From Lactifluus volemus (lineage: Eukaryota > Basidiomycota > Agaricomycetes > Russulales > Russulaceae): 28,529 nucleotides of DNA. The notes under the pieces were generated by a model that saw nothing but the letters and a program-made list of their open reading frames with translations, searched no databases and was not told where the DNA came from. The position numbers and the translations under genes are program-made. Below, one piece after another: positions 1 to 10,200 of the stretch; position 1 is the first letter of the stretch; each line of letters begins with the position of its first letter. Where the stretch lies: positions 1-28,529 of the forward strand of contig WTXI01000410.1 in assembly GCA_022376515.1 (NCBI GenBank). Reading direction: 5' to 3'.

Positions 1-2160
1 TTGTGAGGCCGATGCGATACGCTGCCCATCTGGTGAGAATGAAATAGATGCGACAGCTTCAGTATGTCCGGTAAGCGGGCCCACTATGACCTGTCCTGTT
101 GTGGCATCCCAAAGACGAATTGTGTGATCATCCGAGGCTGATGCTATAAGCTGTCCGTCCGGCGAGAACACAACAGGTGATCCAATAGGTGTATCCAATA
201 AACGGACCCGCTATAACTTGTCCTGTTGTGGTATCCCACAAATGAATCTTGCCATCGTATGAGGCTAAAAATGTGTTTTCCCTCTGGTGAGAATGTAATA
301 GACGACTGAATTGGCATGTCCAGTGAATGGGCCCGCTACGACCCGTCCAGTTATGGCATCCAACACGCGAATTGTGCCTTCCATCGAGGCCGATGCGATA
401 CGCAGCCCGTCAGGCGAGAATGTGACAGCTGTGTATCTAGTAAATGAGCGCTCCCCTTCGACTTGCCCAGTTGTGGCATCCCATACGCGAATTGTGGAAT
501 CAGCCGAGGCCGATGCGATACGCTGCCCGCTCAGTGACAGTGCAACAGATCTGACCGAGCCTGTGTGTCCAGTAAACGGACTGGCAACGACTTGTCCCGT
601 TGTGGCATCCCAGATACACATCGTGGAATCCTCTGAGGCCGATACGATGCGCTGCCCGTCCAATGAGAAAGCAACAGATGTGACTGATTTGGTGTGCCGA
701 GTAAATGGGCCCACTAGGACCTGTCCTGTTGCGGCATTCGAAATACAAATCGTGCCATTAGCCAGGGTCGATGCAATATGCTGCCCATCTGGTGAGAATG
801 TAATAGCTGTGACGAATCCACCGACCCCTCGATGCTCGCCGCCGGTGATGTGACCAGTAAATGGGCCCGCTACGACATGTCCTGTTCTGGCATCTAGCAT
901 GGAAATTGTGCCATTGGTCGAGGCTGACGCAATACGCTGCCAGTTCGGTGAGAATGCAACAGCCCTGAAAGAAAAAGGGTGTCCCGTAAAAAACCACATC
1001 CCGGACTGTCCTTCCGAGGGATACCATACGGAAATCTTGGCATCCCACGAGGCCCATGCGATATGTTGTCCATCTGGCGAAAACGCAATGGATCTGTCAG
1101 AGTAGGTGTCTCTGAAATGAGTCCATGGGCCCGCTATGACCTGTCCTGTTGAGGCGTCCAACAGGCGAATTGTGCCATCCCACGACGCTGACGCGATACG
1201 CAGCCCGTCTGGGGAAAATGCGACAGACGTAATCGTTTCGGTGTGTCCAGTAAACGGGCCCGTCACGACCTGTCCTGTTGCGGCGTCCAACAAGAGAATT
1301 GTGCAGTCATCCAAGGCCGAAGCGATACGCTGCCCATCTGGGGAGAATGTAACTGATCTAACCGATCCGGTGTGTGCCGTAAAAGGACCCCCTACGACTT
1401 GTCCTGTTAGGGCATCCCACACGCAAATTGTGCCATCCAATGACGCGAACACGATTCGCTGACTGTCCAGCGAGAATGCGATAGATGTCACTGATTCGGT
1501 GTTTCCAGTAAATGGGCCCGCGACCTGTCCTGTGGAGACATCCCACACGCGAATTGTCCCATCGTCCGAAGCTGACGCAATACGCTGTCCGTCCGACGAG
1601 AATGCAATAGGCCTGACCCGATCGGTATGTCCAGTAAATGGGCCCGCTATGATCTGGCATGATATGTCATTCCACACACCAACCATGCCATTGCCCAAGC
1701 CCAACGCGATATGCTGTGCATCCAATGCGAATGCCACGGATGTAACTGATTCGATTTGGGTATGTCCAGTAAATGGGCCTGCCACGACCTGTCCTGTTGC
1801 GGCATCTAACACGCGAATCGCGACATCCCACGAGGCCAGTCTGATATGCTGTCCGTCTGGAGAGAATATAATAGATGTGACCGATTCGCTGCGACCAGTA
1901 AACGGGCCTGCTACCACCTGACCTGTTGCGGCATCCCACACCCGAATCGTGCGATCATCCGAGGCAGATGCAATACGCTGTCCGTCGGGAGAGAATGCAA
2001 CAGATTTCACTGAAGATGTGTGTCCAGTGAGTGGACCCGCTATGAGCTGTCCTGTTGTGGCATCCCACACGCAAATTGTGTGATCATCTGAGGCTGATGC
2101 GATACGCTGTTCGTCGGGGAGAATGCAACAGAATGGACCCCTTCACGATGTCCTCGGATT
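1..2160 (-). repeat. NLR1 WD40 tandem repeat array (about 129-bp period)
   Basis: At least 17 tandem repeats of 43 codons, consensus [18 protein letters not shown], then a variable tract, then [21 protein letters not shown]. The array presumably folds into one or more beta-propellers acting as the recognition domain. The ninth repeat is aberrant ([10 protein letters not shown]) and the tenth ends in an insert (GGEHRGVGG). Repeats are clearly diverged from one another, so this is not a near-identical array of the Podospora HNWD kind. The array continues past the left edge. Confidence 0.92.
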
Positions 2161-5100
2161 GTCATTTGCAATGCCGGCCAGTAAGACAACTGCCCACGTT
2201 TCAACGTCAATGTTCGAGGAAATCGGTGAAGGTATTGATTGCGAATCAGGGAAGAGTCTGGTGCGAAGGGGAGGGCTGAGATATAAATATGCGGAGCGCT
2301 CCTTGCTATGACCATTCCGAAATACCGCACAAATGCGGACGCGTCATTCGCCAAGGCCGACAAATTCTTCACCTTCATTTGCAAATTCTAATTTATGCAA
2401 AAGTCACTACACAGCTCGATGAGTTATGGGGGGTACCGACCTCTCGCTGCAACCATATCGACAAAATTGAAAGCGCCGGTGAAGCAACGCCTACTCTGTT
2501 CTTGATGCTGAGCACCTCCAGCCAAAATAAAAACTTCGATTCGAGCAGTATTTGAAGTTTCCTGAAGAGTTCGTGCTCGAAAACAGCATGTTCCAAATGA
2601 TCGTCCCAACAAATACAGGCATAAGATAAAGCAGATGGAATATGTTTGGAAATTCGGGATTCAAGATCTGGGACTTCGCTATTGGCCAGATATGACGACT
2701 CGAGTTCGCATATGTTGAATTTGAGGCTATCTAGCATTAATCCAACACAGGAATGTGCCAATTGATGGTGGGCATCGCCAAGGTCCACATAAAACACTTC
2801 ACTCTTCTTGTTCATCAGAAAGTCGCGGAATGATGTATGGAGAGGAACGATGGGTCCAATTTGATCAGATGAAGTGACATTACTCAGCAGTGAGCCGAGG
2901 TGACGGAGTAATCCAATAACTGATCCAGAATCTTCGGGATCCTCGATGGGCGCATACCGTCGCAGAGCAATCAAGTCGCGGACAGAGAGAGGTTCGATAG
3001 CAGCCAAAACCTGTGCCATGACGGACCGAAAGAGAATCAATGCTTCATGTGGTTTGAAGTATCCCTCGAGAACCTCTTCGTATAACTTGTCCAATGGATC
3101 TTGTCCGCTGCCATCTCGCGAGTGTCCCAAGAGGCGCTGTACGCACTTCCTCTCGCTAAACCCGAAAGTAGCAGGAGGGTTGTTTATGAACCCACATGCA
3201 ACGGCTGCCCATTGAAACAATCCCTCTGAAGCCTTCGCTAGTTTGATACCGTGGTCTCTGAACACGTGCGGAGGGAGCTCCTTCTCAAGATACAGGCCAA
3301 TGTCTTGCTCCGTCTTGGAAGAGAGTATGGCATCATCCATTTGGAGGATTCGAACTGATAATGCACTGGAAAACGCAGGTTCGATACCATTCTCCGGCCG
3401 CGATGTGAGGAGTATGCGGAGTTTGGGGGGGAGGTCGAAAAGATGCTGGGCAATAAATGTGTGTAATCCAGATTTACCGATTGCATCTCCACTTTCATCT
3501 AGCGCATCGATGATGATAATGATCGGGTCCCCGAACTGGAGGTTCTTAAGAGGTTCGAGGAGGAGATATTCGAAGAGTGTACGATAGTCTCTGGTACCGC
3601 GAAGAGAGGAGTTGTCCTTGATGACCTGCCCGAGGGCGTGTTTGAAAGCGGGATAGCGATCGGAAAGATCGCGAGCAAGCGTGGTGAAGAGCTGATAAGT
3701 CTCGTCTTTCGACTGCTCTTTCCGTAGAAAAGCAAAGTAGGAACCGAGACGGGTTTTCTCGAGACGACGGGCGACCTCATGTGCGATTGAGGACTTTCCT
3801 GTACCAGCCTGGCCGAGGAGAACAAGGCCACGTTCGGATTCAGGATTTTCGACCCATTTTAGGATGCAATCCAAGAAGTCTTCGCGTGTGCCTGGAAGGC
3901 AGCGCTTCTCGTCGCCAAAACGCCAGCCTCCCTTATAAGGCATTTCTCTGATTTTTGCGTCCAATTCTGTGCTCTTCCTGTCAGATCGATCTGACGATCT
4001 TGTGACTCTCAGAATTACGCACCAGCTTCTAACACTTGGTTTGATACGTCCCTTAGCTGGGCATTCACGTTGTCCTGCATTCGAAGCACGGTAACCTCGG
4101 TAGTGATGGCAGCATGAGCGAAGAAATTGTCTCGCAGTCGGATGAGGATGGTGCTGTAGCGTTCGATATCTCCGTCAACTCGGCCTACGATATTCCTCAA
4201 AGTCCTCTTTCCTGCCAATATATTATCAGAGCCAACAAGAGGGCAGGTCAGTGTGACGAACCGACTTGTACATCCTTCGCATACGACTCAATGAACTTGG
4301 CAAACTCAAAGACACGCAACAGCATCTCCTCAAGAAGTTTTGTCTGCATGGACCCCGGCTTGATGTTCCTCAAAGCGTCAGCCTCTTTCGCAAACTCAAA
4401 CGCATCGCGTATCGCCTCAAGTAGTGTTCTGATGTTGTTATCACGCTGAACCTGTTTTAACAAAGTCTGGCCGTGCAGGGAATATAATTAACGATGAATG
4501 TTCAATATACTCCGATAAAGAGACGCACCTCAGGGATTACTGAGAGCAGCTTCCATGCTAATTTCGCATGAGTGTTCAGCTGAAGAGCAGAAGTTAGTCC
4601 GGCGAATGATACGGAAGAATATCATACTTCTGCGATTGGACTGACGGCATCCATTACCCGCTTGACGGTTTCAACAGCATTCGTCCACGTTTTCATCGTA
4701 TCGATGGATTCCTCAGCGTAACGCAAAGCGATCAGTGATTTCTCCGTCTGGTTGCTCGCCACTGGTCGGACAGGGGTATCGTTCTCAACGGCAAGGTCAA
4801 TCGTAGGAGATAAAGGAGACAGAGGGGGGGTGACTGAGGTAGGTTGTATTGTTTCGTCGTTGACCTGATCAGTAAAACGCGTAGTACTTCCTTCGGCGGC
4901 AGGGTTGTCTAGATTGGCGCTTGCAGGGTTCGGAGTGTTGCCTGCAGCGGTCATAGAAGGACTCGCGTTTGATGATACGGTAATCGTTAAGTAGGGTGAG
5001 GCCGGCTCCGTTGAGTATCCGGTATGTCCGTCAGCAGGACCAAAAATAATATCAACCTCTAGATGAGGATGCTCAGCTAGACGAGTGGATAGGAATTCTA

Positions 5101-5610
5101 AAAAAGGACAAACCTCGTTGGGTTCCACAGGTTATTTCCTGCCTTCCGACAAGTGTGTGTTTCCATATGGCCTTTTTCGCAAAAAGGGATATTGTAATGC
5201 GAGAGAATGGCTGTAGAGCACTGCAGGACACTCAGTTTGAAACAGATATAAATAATACGTCGTTTCTTACACGATGTCGACATTCTCGTTCCATTCAGCA
5301 CGATTCCCTATGCTTTGCACTGATCGTGTCCGCCAAGTTCTCGTCCCATCACCCACGGTAGCATAAAATCTGCGTCTCTTCCCAAGGAGGGGAAGATTGT
5401 GCGCCCTGAGGACTGATATGGGAGAGACTTAGTAGTTATACGAGTACGGTCACAGGGACACGTACTGGTCACTTGAAGTGGCATCGAACTCGGTTGTGTT
5501 TCGCTGACAGGTGGGCGGGTGATGTCCCGTGATTCGGAGATCTGAGGACCTGGGCTATCAGGGAAGTTGTTGTTAACATCGGTGGACATCGACATGAGAG
5601 ACTTTAGCAT
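1..5610 (-). CDS. NLR1: C2-NACHT-WD40 NOD-like receptor, 3' end outside window, frameshifted
   Basis: Putative cytosolic NLR of the fungal NACHT-WD40 (HET-D/E-like) type; members of this class sense non-self and trigger cell death, but the ligand here is unknown. Exons inferred by splice sites and by comparison with NLR2: 5610-5466, 5412-5271, 5220-5114, 5058-4628, 4579-4529, 4466-4262, 4211-4023, 3966-2441, 2387 to beyond 1. The first eight exons sum to 932 whole codons without a stop. Residues about 42-135 form a C2 domain ([30 protein letters not shown]). A Pro/Thr/Ser-rich linker and a helical region follow. NACHT carries Walker [10 protein letters not shown] (about 475-483) and Walker [14 protein letters not shown] (about 572-584). 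At least 17 WD40 repeats follow. Start at 5610 is the longest; Met codons at 5595 and 5589 are alternatives. Frame breaks lie near 2117, 300, 271 and 188, so it may be a pseudogene. Confidence 0.85.
2388..2440 (-). other. NLR1 intron with unusual GTCGGT donor
   Basis: The 53-bp intron between NACHT and WD exons matches in position, length and phase the NLR2 intron 10071-10019. NLR2 has a good donor (GTATGT), whereas NLR1 reads GTCGGT with C at +3. The acceptor context (AAATTAG) is conserved. If not spliced, translation would add twelve codons after WLQRE and stop, giving a C2-NACHT protein without WD repeats. Confidence 0.5.
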
Positions 5611-6053
5611 ACATCGGGATCATCTAGACGTAAAGCCTGGGAGAAGCTGAGATTGTGCTCAGTCGTTGCCGTGGCCAACACAACAATTCTTTGAAACCCC
5701 GCTCGGCTACTGCCAGTGGCGCACTGAGTCCAGTGAGAGGCTGGGAATAGCCGTAACTTAGTCAGTTACAATAAACTAGCGATCGTTTGGCAAATTTTAA
5801 ATGTCAGGTAGTAGGAGATTTGCCATTGGCTGCATATCCCTGATGGGGAGATCGTGTAGGTATGTACCATATTTTGTCATCAGTATCCCAAGTTCCACCA
5901 CGAGAGGGGGCCACACCGCACAAGGAATTGTATTCTTTCGTTTCAGAGAGAATCAATCTTTACTATAGCGGCTGCATCACGTAAACGGTATATCATATGA
6001 TAACTGCACGACCTCGAGGTGTCAAAAGCAGCTCATAAATGGAAATTGAGCGC
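5611..6053. other. Intergenic, upstream of NLR1
   Basis: No gene seen. The stretch 5985-6053 resembles 13775-13828 between NLR2 and ATG18 (shared pieces include ATATCATA and GCACGACC), so the duplicated unit includes this flank. It would hold the NLR1 promoter; no clear TATA box or other element was recognised. Confidence 0.5.
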
Positions 6054-6430
6054 CTAGTCGTTCGCCTCATGTGCCGAGTCGAGCAGTCCGCGGATGGGGA
6101 CGTCCGAGCTACTGTACTATTGAAGATGAAGATACAGCATGCATGAGTACTGCTTCATCAGGGAACATTCTCAGGTCCCAGGTAGAAATGGCCCGGAAAG
6201 AGGCAACGGGTCCTCATAACGAGGTTCCCCACCTGATGGATGTTTCCGAACGGAAGAGAACAGATAAAGGACACACCCGCTTGGACCTAGGCTATGATGC
6301 GTCGTGCGCCACTCGTTGGGAGTTTGAGGAATGCGAAATCTCGCGCGGGGCTACCACACCTCTGTGAGTGTGTTCGGAAGGCAGGTACCAACAGGTTCTT
6401 CTCTAAACGTAACGAGTCAGAGCGTGGCAG
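6054..6430 (-). pseudogene. Truncated remnant of the ATG18/PROPPIN 3' end
   Basis: Minus-strand sequence matches the 3' part of the intact ATG18 gene (about 14230-13829). The last exon is still recognisable: LLDSAHEAND then TAG, against [11 protein letters not shown] in the intact gene. [14 protein letters not shown] is also readable, though in a frame displaced from the preceding LPNTLTE segment. Lesions: a TAG right after the Trp of the LPNTLTE segment, a TAG soon after TSGAR, and the acceptor CAG of the final intron changed to CGG. No homology is visible beyond about 6430. It sits upstream of NLR1 exactly as ATG18 sits upstream of NLR2, so it is a passenger of the tandem duplication and not a working gene. 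Confidence 0.85.
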
Positions 6431-6872
6431 AAAATATGTTCCAACAGGAGCGACCAAAAAACTTTATGATTCACCAAAGGATGCCAACTTTCGACGTGGG
6501 GATGCCTGCCAATGCGTGCAGGACGGTCTGAGTTTCTGCGTCACTGACATATCAATTAGGCAACCTTCTCTCACGGCCCGGTCCGGTTTTAGGTTCTCTT
6601 TGAATTCGGCGGCCTGGTCATCAGCTCATCAGGTCCATCGGCTCTTACAATCGAATATCCACGCTCACGACAATAGTTCCTTCGTGGTGGGCTCTAGAAT
6701 TGGTGGATTGGAATGTGTGTCTTTCATAATTTGGTGTCCAGCCAGTCCCCTATTATGGTCGACTTCCTTTCCTGTGTCCATGATTTCCCGGGGCGGTAGT
6801 TCAAAACAGCGCAAAAAACTAGACAAGAAAGGGGAGTTTTTGTTCAAAAAAAATCATAGCATACAACTGGTT
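6431..6872. other. Intergenic between ATG18 remnant and NLR2 3' end
   Basis: No supported gene. This should contain the junction of the tandem duplication and the 3' UTR/terminator of NLR2. An A-rich run lies at about 6814-6855. Open frames here show no recognisable motif. Confidence 0.4.
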
Positions 6873-7230
6873 CTACTTAGATAAATCGTAATCGTGTACT
6901 GTAGCCCAATCTGATCCATGCACAAACTTTGAAGCATCAAGCCGAGTCTCGTGTTCACCGCCGGAAATCCAGACAGTGCTAGGTCTGTGAAGACAGTCCC
7001 TGTGAAGCTCAGGGACCCACAGAAGAAGTTCTTTTCCTTCACCACATATCCAACCGTCACTATCAACCAGCGACTGGTCCGTAAATTGGATTTTCCGAGT
7101 CGTATATTCTGTGATGGTCTTCGCCGCGTGATGTGTGCCGTTTCCTGAAGTCGATGTACCTTGTGTGCCACCAGGCAAAAATGCCGCGGACCTGATCCAA
7201 AGAGGTGTCAGCATGTCTAGCAAAGTAGGT
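6873..7230 (-). other. Out-of-frame C-terminal tail of NLR2
   Basis: After the stop at 7217 a second frame encodes a tail with FTDQSLVDSDGWICGEGKE, LLLWVPELHR and LDASKFVHGSDWATVHD. From memory this resembles the conserved C-terminal tail of many Agaricomycete WD40/NLR proteins. Adding one base near 7230 joins it to the last WD repeat (VIAGP). A 51-bp frame-neutral intron (GTACATC to CATCACAG, about 7144-7094) may lie inside. It ends at TAG 6875-6873. Confidence 0.7.
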
Positions 7231-10200
7231 CCGCTATAACTTGCCCTGTCGTGACATCCAACACACGAGTCATGCCATCCCATGATCCCGAGGCAATGCG
7301 CTGCCCGTCCAGTGAAAATGCGATAGCAGAGACTGGATCACTGTGTCCAACAAATGGACCCGCTATGACCTTCCCTGTTGCGGCATCCCACACGCGAATT
7401 GTGAGATCATCCGAGGCCGATGCGATACGCTGACCGTCCGGAGAGAATACTAGAAACGAAACCGAACTGGTGTGTCCAGTACACGGACCCGCTATGACCT
7501 GTCCCGTTACGGCATCCCATAAACGAATCGTGCCATCCATCGAGGTCGTTGCCATGCGTCCCCCATCCGGTGAGAAAACGATAGAATCGACCACAAAGCC
7601 GTGACAAGTAAATGGACCTGCTGCGACCTGTCCTGTTGTGGAATCCCAAATACGAATCGTGCAATCGCCCGAGGCTGATGCGATATGCTGCCCGTCTGGT
7701 GAGAAGGCAATACATCTCACCGGAGAGCTGTATCCACCAAACGGGCCTGCCACGACCTGTCCTGTTGTGACATCCAACACTCCAATCATACGGTCACTTG
7801 TGGACAATGCAATACGCTGCACGTCCGGCGAGAAATCAGCGGATCCGATCGAAGGGGTCTGCGCAGTGAAAGGACCCGCTATGATCTGTCCTGTTGCGGC
7901 ATCTAACACGTGAATCGTGCCATTCCCCGAGGCTGAGGCGATACGCTGCCAGTCCGGCGAGAATGCAACATATGAAAACCCTTCAGTCTGTGCGGTAAAT
8001 GGGCCCGTTACAACCCGTCCTGTTGCGGCATCGAAGACGCAAATCGTCCCCTCCCATGTCACCGATGCGATACGCTGTCCGTCCGGCGAGAATGCAACAT
8101 GAACGACCGATTCGAAGTGCCCAGTAAACGGGCTCGCTTCCACCTGTCCTGCTGTGGCATCCCACACGCGAATTGTTTGATGAGACGCTGATGCAATACG
8201 CTTCCCGTCCGGCGAGAATGCAGCGGAAGTAGCAAATTGACTAAATGGGCCCGCTAAGACCTGTCCCGTTGCAGCATCCCACACGCGAATCGTGCTATCC
8301 CACGAGGACGATGCAATATGCCGCCCGTTTGGAGAGAATGTGACAGACAGAACCGATCCGGTGTGTCCAATAAATGGCCCCGCTACAACCTGTCCTGTTG
8401 TGGCGTTCAAAACGCGAATTTTGCCACTCCACGAGGCTGATGCGAGATGGCATCCATCCGGCGAGAATGCTACAGATGTGACCGATTTGGTGTGTCGAGT
8501 AAATGGCCCCGCTATGACTTGTCCTGTTACGGCATCCAGCACGCAAATCGTGCCGTCGTCTGAAGCCGATGCGATACGCTGCCAGTCTGGCGAAAACGTG
8601 ACAGATCTGAACGGAAAGACGCTTCCACTAAACGTGCGCGTTTCGACTCGTCGTCGTGCAGGATAAGACACGCAAATCTTGACATCTTGAGACGCTAATG
8701 CGATGCGGTCACCGTCCGGCGAGAATGAAACGGATCTGAACGATTGAGCCTGTGGAGTACGCGGCCTTCCTATAACCTGTCCTGTTGCAGCATCCAACAA
8801 GCGGATAGTGCCATCCCACGAAGCCGATGCGATACGCTGCCCGTCCGGCGAAAAAGCAACAGATGTGGCCGATTCGGTGTATCCAGTAAACGGCCCCGCC
8901 ACAACCTGTCCGCTTGCGGCGTCCAACACGCAAACCGTGCGGTCATTTAAGGCCGATGCGATACGCTGTCCGTCTGGCGAGAATGCGACGGACGTGACCA
9001 ATTCGGTGCATCCAGTAAACGGGCCTGCTACCACCAGTCCTGTTGCAACATCCCACACACGAATCGTGATATCGGATGAGGCTGACGCAATACGGTGCCC
9101 ATCCGAAGAGAATGAGACAGATGACACCGAATCGGTGTGTCCAATAAATGGACCTGCAACCTGATCTGTTTTGACATTCCACACGCGAATCGTGCGATCG
9201 TCCGAGGCCGATGCGATATGTTGCCCATCTGGTGAAAATGCAATAGATCTGACCCTCTTGGTGTGTCCAGTAGATGAGCCCGCTACGACCTGATCTGTTT
9301 CGTCATCCCACATACGAATTGTGCCATTATCCAAGGCAAGTGCAACGTGCTGCCCATCAGGTGAGAAGGCAACAGATGTAACCGATTCGGGGTGTCCAGT
9401 AAATGGACCTGCTACAACTTGTCCGGTTGCCGCTTCAAAAACGCGAATCGAGACATCGAACGAGGCCGACGTGATACGCTGTCCGTCCGACGAGAATGCG
9501 ATAGATGTCACCGATTCTGTGCGTCTAGTGAACGGACCTGCTACGACCTGACCGGTTGTGGCGTCCCACACGCGAATCGTGCGATCGTCTGAGGTCGATG
9601 CGATGCGCTGCCCATCTGGAGAGTATGCAACAGATCTGACCGAGCTGCTGTGTCCAGTAAACGGGCCCGCTACGAGCTGTCCTGTTGTGGCATCCCACAC
9701 ACGAATCATCCGATCGTCTGAGGCCGATGCGATACGCTGGCCGTCTGGAGAGAAAGCAACACACTCGACTCCTCCACCGTGCCCCGAAATTGTCATTTCT
9801 AATGCCGGCCAACGAGACAACTGTCCACGTTCGAACGTCAATATACGAGGAAATTGGTGAAGGTATTGATTTCGGATCGGGGAAGAGGTCGGCGCGAAAG
9901 GGAGGGCAGAGATATAGATATGTGGTGCGCTCTTTGCCACGGTCATTCCGAAATACCGCACAAATGCGGACGCATCGTTCACCAATGCCAACAAGCTTTT
10001 CACTTCCGTTTTCGAACTCTAATTTACGCAAGGGTCACTACACGTCATATGGAACTATGGGGCGGACATACCTCTTGCTCCAACCATATCGACGAAGATG
10101 ACAACGCTGGTGAAGCAAGGCCAACACTTGTCTTGATGCTAAGCACCTCCAGCCAAAATAGAAACTTCGTTTTGAACAAGGCTTGAAGTTTTTCAAAGAG

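Noticed and set aside
311..1921. Plus-strand open frames across the NLR1 repeat array (Cys/Pro-rich, repeated [12 protein letters not shown])
   Set aside because: They are antisense shadows of the WD40 repeats; the repeat period and sense-strand WD signature explain them fully.
6294..6884. Plus-strand 196-codon frame between NLR1 and NLR2
   Set aside because: Its first part is antisense to the ATG18 remnant and the rest has no motif; it is not a credible gene.
1..9790. CRISPR-like or satellite repeat array
   Set aside because: The 129-bp periodicity is coding WD40 repeats in a eukaryotic gene, not spaced identical repeats.
7251..9860. Plus-strand Cys-rich frames across the NLR2 repeat array
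   Set aside because: Same reason: antisense reading of 43-codon WD repeats.
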